NCBI GenBank assembly: GCA_034440635.1
Contig: JAOTON010001946.1
Location: 92,001 to 156,000 of the forward strand
Direction of reading: 5' to 3'
Origin: Lepas anatifera
Lineage: Eukaryota; Arthropoda; Thecostraca; Lepadidae
DNA length: 64,000 nucleotides
Position 1 is the stretch's first letter. Every line of letters begins with the position of its first letter. Position numbers and translations under genes: made by a program. The notes below the pieces were generated by a model. It saw nothing but the letters and a program-made list of their open reading frames with translations. It ran no database searches and was not told where the DNA came from. Shown piece after piece: positions 36,004-47,039 of this stretch.

Positions 36004-36976
36004 CGCCCGCCCCGGTAGGCCTCCGATCCTTTAACTTCGCCATGGTTAGGGGGATGTTCAAACACCCCCTCGAACTCGGCTCCTATCCGGGATAGCAACA
36101 AAACGCGAACGCTGGTGGATAGCTCAATTACCAATCCATAAAAACATCACGCTCGGCTAAAAATTGAGGCCATAACAGGTAAAGACGGTGGCATGTTGGA
36201 GAACAGTTCCTGGGCTCCGACGTCTGAGAGTTGAGTGAGAACAATTTTTTTAGGAACCTTTCGCTTCCTCTCGTTACAGCCAATATAATAATGTATGGTA
36301 TGGCTATACTAGGTCAAAACAAAAATGACCTAACCTAAGGTCATATCAAGGTCACCATTTGACCTAGCATAGTCAATGTGTATGCCAATCGACTCGCAAT
36401 AATTCAATCGTTATGGTATACAAATACCAGTTTTATCACCATTTACTGCAAATGTTATTGACCCAAGTCTAAAAACTGCTTAAGTATCCCAGATGACCTC
36501 TCAAGAGGTCACAGGTCCAAACTTGCAACATAGACCTGGAAAGGGGCCTAGGGTACCACCATTAGAATATGAAGAATTCTAAGCTGTATCTACACAAGAA
36601 GAGTTCCTTTTCGCCCAATTGCCGTTTTTCCTACGCATTTCCAATGAAGAGGTCATGATCCGTATCTGACCCGAAGTCATCGGTAAGACAAATTCCGTAC
36701 CACATTTGTAGCACTCGGTAAGCTAATCGTGTTACGAGGTTCAATTACATAAATTAACCCTGTTCTTACTTATCCATAAACTTAAATTTTTGGAGACGAG
36801 ATCACTTGACCTACACTAGTGGCCTCACCTGAGATGCTCCGACCTTAAAATTTCGGAGACAGCTGCAGAATTGATCCATAATAAAGCGTGCCAAGTACGG
36901 CGGCGTTTCGCACCGCTGTTTTTATGCCACCGGAAAAACCCGAGGGGGTGTTCAAACATCTCCCAGCGGGCGAGGG
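36004..36976. mobile_element. B-family MITE, copy B3 (973 bp, near complete)
   Basis: Best full-length B copy. Left end CGCCCGCCCCGGTAGGCC with a decayed flank (ATAA). Right end GCGGGCGAGGG with TTAA at 36977-36980. Both ends carry GTTCAAACA palindromes. The interior order defines family B. Confidence 0.8.
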
Positions 36977-37149
36977 TTAACTGACAACTCTGCTGCATGG
37001 TACGAAGGTTTTCAAGCACATCGTACTCGCCCAGCGAACTCACATTTTGCCTCATTTGTAAAACATGATGGTGAGTTTTCTACGCTGCATTTCAGTGCAA
37101 CAGCATAACATTAAATTTCTACGCTGCATTCAATTCACGACAGCATCAA
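36977..37149. other. Unassigned sequence
   Basis: Short spacer containing a TTTCTACGCTGCATT repeat twice (37077, 37118). Confidence 0.4.
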
Positions 37150-37560
37150 CTTTTGCAACAGCGTTCGCCCTGTACGTCAACGACCTTCCAGACAAAATTA
37201 AGCCTAATAGTCTCTTATTTTCTGACGAAGTAAAATTATACAAAAAATTACTTCGCAACACGAGGCCGAGCTCCTTCAGCACGATCTAACATCTTTCGCT
37301 CCATAGTCTGCACTTTAGAAGCTTCCACTTCATCCAGCCAACTGTCAATATTTCACCATGTCATTGATAGGAAAACCTATTTCAAGCACATAAAAATTCC
37401 AAAACCTTCTCTAGAAAAGTATGTGTAATCCGGGACCTTGGAGTGTGGTTGGATTCTAAATTGACGGTTGTAGAAAACCTGAATCACATTATTGTTAGTA
37501 AGGCGAACAGGGCACTAGGTCTGATGATTCGGTCCCTTTAGGTTGGTTATTCGGAGAGGG
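37150..37560 (+). pseudogene. LINE reverse transcriptase remnant (CR1/jockey-like)
   Basis: The plus strand reads ALYVNDLPDKIKPNSLLFSD, where the catalytic ADD has become SDE, then KLYKKL. In other frames follow LLQHDLTSFAPWS, CQYFT, VIRDLGVWLDSKLT and SKANRALGLMIRSL. These are palm and thumb landmarks of CR1/jockey-type LINEs. Several frameshifts. The 5' end and the tail are missing. Confidence 0.7.
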
Positions 37561-38882
37561 GAGCGAGACGGAAGTTGAAACCCGAACCAATCTTGGTGGC
37601 TTATTTCGGCAAAATTTAATACATTATGGAATTTTGCGTCATAATTTGGAATGGGGCTACCAAGACTCATCTTGATAGACCGGACAAATTCGGCATAAAT
37701 TCTTGATTTGGCTCGCGTCAAGCTCTACGAAAAGCTCACCATCATTTGTGTACCATGATCTAACTGCAGTCAAAATAAGCAGTCTGGCAAATCGACGACT
37801 ACAATATATCCTTTTTGCACCCAAATTATCTCCGGCAAGATAGACTCCACCTTTCTGCTCGGTGCTTTCCATTTTCATGTCCCAGGAAGGAACACAGGGG
37901 CAATATTCGGTAGTCTGCTGCATGTTCCATTTGGAAGGGTAGAAATTGTGAGGCGTGGATTGTTTTTGTCGATTGACCACTAATTTTAACTCGTATATGA
38001 CGGCATGTCCAATTTCCGACCCTTTTCGATCCTCATTTGGTGAGTTTAGATCACAGGTTCGTTTATATATTAAGCCGTTGCCTGCGAGTTGACCACAGTG
38101 GATTTTTTACTCTTCGATATTCACATTTTTACTGTTTTAATTGCATATTTTAGTCAGCTCGTAAGGTGATTCGTGTTTGTAGGTTGACTCCTCATTTTTA
38201 CTTATAATTGTATGTGACCTGTTTACCGTGATCATGTTTTAAGATTCCTGACTTGAGCTTTTATTGGGGCATGTCCCTGTTGATCATATAACAATAATAA
38301 ACAATTAGCAGTAACTTTGCAAGTAGTCACGCCCAGTGGCAGACCAGTGTGCAAAGTATGGCATTTTCGACGATATCTCGGTCGGTGCGAGTGCCCTTGG
38401 AGACAGGAACGAGTGGTGCGAATTTTATCAACCTGGTACGAATTTGTGAGACTGGTGCGAGGAAGGTGACACTGAAAACCAAAACAAATAATGACTAAAT
38501 GGTTATAAAGACATAAAAGGGGCCTTATAAAAAGTCCTCAACTAACTAATAAGAGAGGTAGCATTGCATCGTGTGGGTAGGAATGAGTGCGTTTTTCTCC
38601 CTGGTATATGGCAGATTGGTGCGAATTTTTGGTGGCTGGCGGTGCGAGAATTTTAGATGGCTGGTGCGACTCGTCTGGCCTGCTGCCATTCTTTGCAGAC
38701 TGGGTGGCAGATGAAGGACTTCATTTGAGAGGTGGAAGGGGACTAGAGGGCTCGAGCCTCAGCTGCAATTGCCTCGGAACAGCCTCCGGCTATGCGTTTA
38801 CTGCAGGCGCACTGACTCTGGGGAGGGGCGTAAGCTTCCTAGCCCACACTGTACCCGCCAATGATTGTACCTACTTCTTGCC
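37561..38882. other. Unassigned sequence
   Basis: A minus-strand frame (37657-37980) has no recognised motif. 38380-38680 has repeated GGTGCGA motifs. The last nine bases, CTTCTTGCC (38874-38882), form the left target duplication of the large nested element. Confidence 0.4.
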
Positions 38883-39114
38883 GGTATTATGGTAGTAGGC
38901 AGATCACATCTCACGGTTCAAAAGGATCACATCAGAAGATCCACCGCTCAAAGGGTCTAATGTTCATAGGTTCTACCCTTTGAAAATTAGACCTTTTGAA
39001 TAAGAAGTCCAACGTTCAAAAGGTCCAAAGAGGCGTGCTTAGACGCATGAGAGTAGGGTGCATGATGCCGCAGAGGCGTGCTAAGACACATGATAATAGG
39101 AGGCAATGAGGGTT
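38883..39114 (+). repeat. Left terminal arm of FoldBack-like element
   Basis: Matches the inverse of 46531-46753 (plus 54024-54027) at roughly 92 percent over about 230 bp, with no large gaps. Landmarks: GGATCACATCAGAAG, AGTCCAACGTTCAAAAGGTC, GGGTGCATGATGCCGCAGAG. Confidence 0.9.
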
Positions 39115-39273
39115 AGGTTAGGTTAGGTTAGGTTTGGTTTGGTTTGGCTAGGTTAGGTTAGGTTAGGTTAAGTTAAGTTAAGTTAGGTTAGGTTAGGTTA
39201 AGTTAGGTTAGGTTAGGTTAGGTTAGGTTAGGTTAGGTTAGGTTAGGTTAGGTAAGGTAGGTAAGGTAAGGTT
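39115..39273 (+). repeat. Interstitial (TTAGG)n array, left
   Basis: About 30 GGTTA units with TTTGG and TTAAG variants. TTAGG is the canonical arthropod telomere unit. The array ends in GTAAGGTT, the target duplication of the next element. Confidence 0.9.
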
Positions 39274-39399
39274 CAGTGGCGGCGGATGCACTTTTCGGAT
39301 GGGGGACAATAACTTTTCCAGGGGGCCCCTTGACAATGGGGCCCCTCGGCAAGGGCCCCATAAAAACTGCAATAGATTGGTTGGGTCTTGCTGCCTGAG

Positions 39400-40059
39400 G
39401 TTAGAGGCCTAAGCGCAGGGGCGGATCCAGGGGGCTGCCCTCCTTTGCCCCATTTTCGCCCCATTCCCCCTTTTTCGTCATTTTTCAAAGCTCAGCCACT
39501 CCCCTAGCAAAATCCTGGTTCCGCTCCTGCATACGCGTCACAAATGGTAAAAGTTGTATTTGGCCCAGTACGAAAATGGTTATTCGCCCTGTTGTTTAGT
39601 TGGCCCGTGTAAAAAATGGTTTTGCCTCCCTCATTCGATTTTCCACACGATCTCGGATTCCAAGCTGGAATATGTTTCCTGCAGTACAGCAAAATAACCA
39701 GCGTATTTAACATGTAGATGTCGAAATATGGATCTGCGTTTTATAGGTTCACGCAAGCGTCGGACATTGAACGTCAAAGCTTTAAGCTCGAGCGTCACGT
39801 TAGGAGTTTATCAAAATTATAATAACGGTACAGCAACGCCCTTCCGGTACAAATAGTTCCTTTTTTAAAAGTGAACGCTGTTTGTTCGTATGCATCTACA
39901 TAATAAAACATGGTAAGTAACACGAATTATTATATTTTGAGTATTTTTCCGGAAAATTCCGTCTCCCGCAGAATGAGAACTGGGGGCGCTTTGATGCTGT
40001 CGTCTATATCGACACAGAAAAAACGCAAATGACAGGCATACTGACTTGAGCACACACAA
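39400..40059. other. Interior of the 6.7-kb element, left part
   Basis: Another hAT-like end (GGGCGGATCCAGGGGGC, 39419) occurs without a clear partner. The rest is non-repetitive AT-rich DNA without a gene. Confidence 0.4.
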
Positions 40060-40720
40060 GACCAAGCTCGGGGCCCTGAGACACAGCTCAGGGCTCCTTG
40101 AGACGGAGCTTGGGGGCTCCTAGAGATCAAGCTCGAAGGCCCCCGAGCCCAAGCTCAGGGCCCCTGAGACCAAACTCGGGGCCCCTGAGACCAAGTTTGG
40201 GGTCTCTGAAACAAAGCTTGGAAGCCCCTGAAACCAAGCTCAAGGCCTCCTAAGACCAATCTCGGGAGCCCCTTAGACCAATCTCGGAGGCCCTTGAGAC
40301 CAAGTTCGGAGCCCTGAGACGCAGCTCGGGGGCACCTGAGACCAAGCTTGGAGGGGGCTCCTAGAGATCAAGCTCGAATGCCCCCGAGCCCAAGCTCAGG
40401 GGGCCCTGAGACCAAACTCGGGGGGCTCCTGAGACCAAGCTTGGCGGCCTCTGAAACCAAGCTTGGAGGCCCCTGAAACCAAGCTAAAGGTCTCTTAAGA
40501 TCAATCCCGGGGCCCCTTAGACCAATCTGGGAAGCCCCCTTATACCAATCTTGAAGGGCTCCTGAGACCACGCTCGGGGGGCCTCCTTAGACACGCTCCG
40601 GAGCCCCTTAGACACGCTCCGGAGCCCCTTAGACAATCTCGGGGCCCCTGAGACCGAGTTCGGGGGACTCTCTTAAGCCTAAGCTTGGGTGCCCTAAGAC
40701 CAGCCTTGGGGGCCCCCTTA
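40060..40720. repeat. GAGACCAAGCTCGGGGCCC minisatellite, left block
   Basis: Degenerate ~20-22-bp units alternating GAGACCAAGCTTGG and GGGGCCCCT. The period varies because of unit-length indels. Confidence 0.85.
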
Positions 40721-40839
40721 GACCAAGCCAGTGGCGTAGCCAGGATTCGGCCAAGGGGGTTCCGACTACCGTCGGGGGGCCCCCTTAGTAGTCGGGGCCC
40801 ATCTCCTATATGTGTCGTATAATATTTTGGCATTATAAC

Positions 40840-41880
40840 ATTTACACGACGGAAATTTTTATATCCATTTTTAAGTGTTTGTTATTATTTTGTTTATAGT
40901 TTGATTTTTCTCGATCCGACCAAGTGTTGGTAAATTTAGGTCACCAAATATTAAGGCTGGCCCATACCTATATGACAGCGTGGCTATAAAAACAGTTTTG
41001 TGACACATTTCGGGAAATCAAATGTTCCTGCGTGCATGATATTAAACCTGACTTTACCTCAATTCACTCTGGTAATCAGCTATGAAGTCATTGAAGGTCA
41101 GTCGTTTTGAGTACGAATAAATGATCTTCTACAGAAAATGATTACCAATTTTTTCCGGGTGTCGAATTAATGAACTCTTTAATCAGAAAGTTTCCGAAGA
41201 AATGGAAAAAATGAATAAAAATACAAGGGATATGGTGGATGGTGGTGTGTTCCGGACGTCAGATAACGTCTATTCCGCGGAAAGATCCTGATGAATTCAT
41301 CATAGTTACTTTCTTACCCTTGCTATGTTGTAAATGAGCAAATTACCAAAACAATAGGCCCCTGAGATAACTATCGCCTTGGATTACTCTGTCATTGTTA
41401 TTTCAAACCTTGCATACCTATTTTTCTTTTTGGGATTATCCTCATCAATATGTGTCATTTTCCTTGTTTTTCTGGTTTCCTACGAAAATATTTGAAAGTT
41501 GTTTATTTCAGAATATTTAGGACAGTAGTTATTGGGACTAAGCTAATAGATTGAAAACCAGCTGAAGTTCCAAATTCCCTGTTCGATTTGCTATTATGGA
41601 TGCTAAAATTAGATTAATTTTTGCCTTTCCTTCAGTAATGGTGCCTGATCGATATAATTCAATTTGTCTTTTTGGTACGCAATGGGAATATATAAATTTT
41701 TCCGAGGCATATGATTTTCGAAATCTTCTTTGAGCCTAGGATCTCAAGCGATATCTCTGGATTGTATTCTAAAATCTAAAAGAAACGGAAAGGAAAAAGG
41801 ACGCTCAATAAAAAGGATATATGAGTGTGCCCCAGATGCTATATAAAACCTATTCCATGGACAGTCCTACTGATGAAACC
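40840..41880. other. AT-rich non-repetitive block
   Basis: About 1 kb of A/T-rich DNA between minisatellite blocks. No open frame of note and no relative elsewhere in the window. Confidence 0.4.
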
Positions 41881-42099
41881 GCTCACTTACTCCTCCCTAG
41901 CCATTGGTTGGAGATCCCGGGGGGCTTGGGGAGGTGAGTACTTCCTTGGACTTTAGGTCTCTGATAGGCTTTGTACAGGGCTTGTATTGCTATGCCAATG
42001 TTAAGCCATCCAGGACCATCACCCACCGCCCCCGCCCCCTGACCCATGGGTCGAGTAAAGATCTCCAGGGGCTTAGAACTTGACACGGCGCCGAAACCA

Positions 42100-43570
42100 G
42101 TATCTGGGACCCCCGAAAACAATACTTTTCCCGCAAATCAGAACTTACGGCCCCCAAAGCCAGAATTTGGGGGTACCGTGAGACTACCTACTGGGACCCC
42201 CTGGAACTAACTCTCGTGGGGCCCTGAGGATAACTTTGAGGGGAGGGGGAGGAATGCTCGCTGACACTAGCTTTTGGGGACACTTGAGGGCAGCTTCTGG
42301 GGACCCCTGAGACTAACTCCTGGAGACCTCGTGAGACTAATTGTCGGATCTCTGAGACTAACTCTCCGGCCCTCCTTACACTAGAACTGAAAGGTCCCCT
42401 GAAAATAACTCGGGCTTCCGAGATCAGTTCTTGGGGGACCTGAGACTAGCTCTGGGGCCGCCTAAGACCAACACTTGGCGCTACTCACAAGGTTAATTTC
42501 CGGCCCCTCTCCCGATTAGATCTCAGGGAGTCTCTGATACTGATTCACGGCACCTCTTGACCAAAATTGTGGACTCCTGAGAATATCTCGGGGCTCCCTA
42601 GATTAGTTATCGGCAGCACCTCTGGGCCTATTTATCGGGCCCCCCAGATTTGCTCTGGGGGAGGGGGCTGAGACTGACACTCGGGGCCATCCAGATTAGC
42701 TCTTGGGGATCCCCTGAGGCTGTCTCTGGGGTGAGGCGGGGGGGCTGGGAATGACTTCCGACAGCCCTCTGAGACTAACTCTGGGTCGCCACCGAGACTA
42801 ACACTCGAGGAGGGAGGCGTGGAAGCACCCCTGAAACTGAGTATTTGGCACGGCACTCCCGAGACTGCCTCTCGGAAGCCCAGATTAGCCCTCTGAGGTC
42901 TAAGGCTAACTCGGAGCCGTGAGACCAAAATTCGGGAGCACCTCTGGGAATTACTCTCAAAGCCCCAAAATTAGCTCTTGGACGAACCGGAGACTAGCTC
43001 CCGGGAGCACTCTGAGACTAACTTTTAGGTGCTCCCTGACATTGACTCTCGGGACCTCTTATGCAACAACAAGGGGGGGCACAGCCTTAGGCTAAATCTC
43101 GAAGGTTCCCAAGATTACCCCTCAGGGGCCTCCTGAGATCAGCACTCTGCGGATCAAATGAGACTAGCTCTCGGACCACTAGATTAACTCTCGGGGCCAC
43201 CTGAAAGTAAATATTGACTCCTGAGAGAGACGCCCGTAAGACTTTGGGACCGAATATCGGGGATCCTCTAAGACTGACTCTCAGGGTCACCTTGACCGAC
43301 CCTTGGGGTTCTCTGAGACTGACTCTCATGGAGCCCCCTGAAATAGTCTGTCGCGGGGCCCTGAGAACCACTCTCTCGGGGCCCCTGAGACCGACTTTCG
43401 GGATCCCCGAGACTAACTCTCAGAGACCCCCTGAAATCTGCTTTTGGGGGTCTTGAGACTGACCCTCAGGGCGGGGCCCTGAGGCCGACTCGGGACGCCC
43501 TGAGAACGAATCTTCAGGGGCTTCTGAGACTGATTATGGGGGCCCCGTGATCAGAGAATGTTTTGCAGTG
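42100..43570. repeat. GAGACTAACTCTCGGGG minisatellite variant
   Basis: Related to the flanking array but with GACTAACTC or GACTGACTC instead of GACCAAGCTC. The units are more diverged, so this may be an older or separately amplified block. Confidence 0.8.
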
Positions 43571-43629
43571 GTTTAGATTGGCCCAAAGGGGGTCCTCGGA
43601 CTCCTAGAACCCCTTGGTTACGCCACTGC

Positions 43630-45840
43630 ATCCACACATTCGAGGGCCCGCCGAGATCAGCACTTGGAGGCCCCTGAAATCATTGCTTCCCCCGATACCG
43701 ATACTCCGGAGCCCCTGGATACTGATGCGCGGGGCTCCTAAGACCAAGCTCGGGGTTCCAGTTAGATCAGGTTCGGGGGCACCCTTAGGCCTATGCTTGC
43801 GCTTTTCTCAGGAGTAACTCGACGCCGTTGTTTGGGGGGTCCAGATCAACACTCGAAGGCCCCCCGAGACTAATGCTCGGTACTCTGGAGCCCCTCGATA
43901 CCAATGCTCGGGGACCCTGAGCCCAAGCCTGGGCCCCTGAGACCAAACTCTGGGTCCCATGGGGCCAATTCTCGGGCCTCGCTCATAAGTCCCCTCGATA
44001 TCGATAGCCGGGGGACACCCCGAGATCAATATTGTCCCCCCCCACTTCCCGAGATCAATGTTCGTTGCTTCGGAGCCATCGATACCAATGCTCGGGGGAT
44101 CCCTGAGACCAGCTCTGGGACCCCTAAGACCAAGATCGAAAGACCCGTGAGACCAAGCTCAGGGCCCCTGAGACCAAGCTCGGAAGGCCCGTGAGACCAA
44201 GCTCGGGCCCCCTGATGCAAAGCTTGGGAGCCCTGAGACCAAGCTCAGGGCCCCTGAGACCAAGCTTGGGGGACCTGAGACCAAGCTCGAGGAGCCCCCG
44301 GAGACCAAGCTCGGGGGTCCCCTGGTACCAAACTCGGAGGGCCTCGTGACACTAAGCTCGGGGCCCCCTGAGACCAAGATCGAAAGGTCCGTGAGACTAA
44401 AGCTTGGGGGCCTGAGACCAAGCTCGGGGGCCCTTGAGACCGAGCTCAGGGGCCCCTGAGATCAATGTTCGGTACTCTGGAGCCTCAAATACCGATGATC
44501 GGGGGGCCCCCTGAAACCAAGCTCGGGGGCCCCTGAGACCAAACTCGGAGGATCCCCTGAGATTAAGATAGAAAGGCCCCTGAGACTAAGCTCGGGGGTC
44601 CCTGAGACCAAGCTAGGGTGCCGCCTGAGACCAAGATCGAAAGGTCCGTGAGACCAAGCTCAGGGAGCCCCTGAGACCAAGCTCGGGAGCCCCTGAGACC
44701 AAGTTTTGGGGTCCCCTGAGACCAAGCTCGGAGGCCCCTGAGACCGAGCTCTGAGGCCCCTGAGACAAAACTCGGAGGGCCCCCTGAGACCAAGATAGAA
44801 AGGCCCCTGAGACTAAGCTCGGGTCCCTGAGACCAAGCTAGGGAGACCCTGAGACCAATATCGAAAGGCCCGTGAGATTAAAGCTCGGGGGTCCCTGATA
44901 CCAAGCTCGGGGGGTCCCTGAGACCGAGCTCAGTGGGCCCCCGAGAACAATGTCTGGTTCCCTAGAGTCGATACCGATGATCAGGGGCCCCTGAGACCAA
45001 TTTCGGGGGTCCCCTGAGACCAACCTGGGGGCCCTGACAGCGAGCTCGGGGGCCCCCTGAGACTGAACCCGGGGGACCCTTAAGACCAAGCTCGGGGGCC
45101 CTCTGAGACTAAGATCGAAAATCCCGTGAGATTAAGCTCAGGGGCCCCTGAGACCGAGCTCAGGGGGCCTCCCGAGATCCATGTTTGGTACTCTGGAGCC
45201 CTCGATACCGATGTTCGGGGGCCCACTGAGACCAGGCTCGGAAAGCCCCTGAGACCAAGTTCGGAGGTCCCTTGAGACCAAGCTTGGGCGCTCCCTGAGA
45301 CCAAGCACGGGGGCCCCTGAGAACCGAGCTCGGGGGCCCCCTGAGACCAAGATCAGGGGGCCCGTAAGACCAAGCTTGGGGGCCCCCTGAGACCAAGCTC
45401 GGAGGTCCCTTGAGACCAACCTCGGGGGGCCTGATATCGAGCTCGGAGGGCCCCTGAGGCCAAGCTCAGGGGGGCCCCTGAGACCAATGCTCGTGTTCTC
45501 CAGTGCATAAGGTCAGCCCAAGGGGGGTCCGCGGACCCCAAGGACCCCCCCTTGGCTACGCCACTGGACCAAGCTTGGGGGTCCCTGAAACAAAGCTCGG
45601 GGAGGGAGGGGGGCGAGGAACAGCTCGGGGGCCCCTGAGACAGAGTGGGGGCCCTGATACCAGGCTCGGTGTCCCTTTAGACCAAGTTCTGGGTCCCCTG
45701 AGACCAGGCTCGGGGGAGGGCTCCTTTAGGCTAAGCTTGAGGGCCCCTAAAGGCCAAGCTAGAGGGTCCCCGAGCCCAAGCTAGAGGGGCCCCGAGCCCA
45801 AGCTCAGGGCCCCTGAGATAAAGTTCGGCCACTGTCCAAA
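43630..45840. repeat. GAGACCAAGCTCGGGGCCC minisatellite, right block
   Basis: About 100 degenerate 20-22-bp units. Occasional insertions of a CTCGATACCGATG type mark a higher-order pattern (43890, 44060, 44490, 44960, 45200). Short frames across it are incidental. Confidence 0.85.
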
Positions 45841-46018
45841 CCGAGAAACTGCTGAGGGCTCAGTCAGGTCCTTCATGAACTTTCAGAAAAGAACCAAGCT
45901 AAAATTGCGCATTTTTCCGGGGGTCCCTCTGATAATTTTTTGGGGAGGGGGCAACTACCCCCCCTTGCCCCCCTTTATCCGCCGCCACTGGTAAGGTTAG
46001 GTCAGGTCAGGTCAGTTA

Positions 46019-46280
46019 TGTATGCCCTTGGTCTCTATTTCCTAGTCTGGGGATATCACCCCTCTTTCCAGAATCTGATTGCGCCTCTGCTCTGGGTACC
46101 ACTTAATACTACTCAAACACTCCCTCCTTCCGTAGGTTTCACCTCTTGGGATTTTCGTGCAGAGCGTGGGGATATTTCTATAACATTTCCAAAATGGTAC
46201 CCAGACCAGAGGCGCACTCAGAATCTGGAAAAAGGGGTGATATCCCCAGATTAGGCAATAGAGACCAAGGGCATACACAA
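46019..46280. repeat. Inner palindrome of FoldBack-like element
   Basis: 46019-46101 and 46195-46280 are inverted copies (TATGCCCTTGGTCTCTATT, GGGGATATCACCCCT, TCTGGGTACCA) around a 93-bp loop. They are bounded on both sides by TCAGG units. Confidence 0.9.
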
Positions 46281-46530
46281 CTGACCTGACCTGACCTGAC
46301 CTGACCTGACCTGACCTGACCTGACCTGACCTGACCTGACCTGACCTGACCTGACCTGACCTAACCTAACCTAACCTAACCTAACCTAACCTAACCTAAC
46401 CTAACCTAACCTAACCTAACCTAACCTAACCTAACCTAACCTAACCTAACCTAACCTAACCTAACCTAACCTAACCTAACCTAACCTAACCTAACCTAAC
46501 CTAACCTAACCTAACCTAACCTAACCTAAC
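46281..46530 (-). repeat. (TCAGG)n then (TTAGG)n array, right
   Basis: About 16 perfect CTGAC units (46281-46360) switch abruptly to about 34 perfect CTAAC units (46361-46530). The left arm shows the same order mirrored (TTAGG outside, TCAGG inside). TCAGG is the telomere unit of some beetles, TTAGG that of most arthropods. Confidence 0.95.
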
Positions 46531-46753
46531 CCTCATTTCCTCCTATTATCAAGTGTCTTAGCACGCCTCTGCGGCATCATGCACCCCACTCTCATGCATC
46601 TGAGCACGCCTTTTTGGACCTTTTGAACGTTGGACTTCTCATTCAAAAGGTCTAAATTTCAAAGGGTAGAGCATATGAACATTAGACCATTTGATCAGTG
46701 GACCTTCTGATGTGATCCTTTTACCGAGAGATGTGATCTGCCTACTACCATAA
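46531..46753 (-). repeat. Right terminal arm of FoldBack-like element
   Basis: Inverse of 38883-39114. It is cut four bases before its end by the hAT-ended element at 46754. The last bases resume at 54016-54027 after an 8-bp duplication. Confidence 0.9.
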
Positions 46754-46827
46754 CAGTGACGGATCCAAGGGGGGGGGCCAGGGGCCCGGGCCACCCCTTA
46801 GCTCCGAAGCGCCCCAGTAAAGCTCAG

Positions 46828-46860
46828 CTCATATCGGGCGCCGAAGGCGCCCGATATGAG
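46828..46860. other. Perfect 15-bp hairpin
   Basis: CTCATATCGGGCGCC, loop GAA, then its exact inverse GGCGCCCGATATGAG. Lies 75 bp inside the left end of the 7.3-kb element, just before the GGCGCC satellite. Could be a subterminal structural site. Confidence 0.8.
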
Positions 46861-47039
46861 CGGCGCGCCTGTACCCATTTCGTGCGCCAAGGTGGTAGAC
46901 ACCACTTATTCCACTTGAATGAACACATACTCCTTAAAACCATGGCAAAGCGCCCCTGCCCAAACACTAGACGCCTTTACTGGTCTTTTGCGCCCCAGTA
47001 AAATGTTGAAGATGAAATTTAGAAAGCTAACAAAAGCAC

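Larger units (their letters stand above)
40729..45566. mobile_element. Candidate nested hAT element
   Basis: Left end CAGTGGCGTAGCCAGG and right end, inverted, CAGTGGCGTAGCCAAGG, with GACCAAGC on both sides (40721-40728, 45567-45574). The 8-mer is also the commonest word of the surrounding minisatellite, so the duplication is weaker evidence here. A competing right end lies at 43628 (TTACGCCACTG) without a matching duplication. Confidence 0.5.
39274..45990. mobile_element. 6.7-kb hAT-ended element carrying a minisatellite
   Basis: Ends CAGTGGCGGCGGAT and its exact inverse, flanked by a perfect 8-bp duplication GTAAGGTT (39266-39273, 45991-45998). Inserted in the telomere-like array. I find no hAT transposase. 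Most of it is a 20-22-bp minisatellite around GAGACCAAGCTCGGGGGCCC, plus an AT-rich block. Confidence 0.8.

Noticed and set aside
40729..43628. Alternative 2.9-kb hAT element ending at 43628
   Set aside because: The end sequence fits, but the 8 bases beyond it (CATCCACA) do not match the left flank GACCAAGC, unlike those at 45567.
40368..45784. Frames rich in LVSGG/WSQGP on the minus strand
   Set aside because: Low-complexity translation of the GAGACCAAGCTCGGGG minisatellite.
39115..46530. True chromosome end
   Set aside because: The TTAGG arrays are bounded on both sides by inverted-repeat arms and a 9-bp duplication, so they are interstitial and part of an element.
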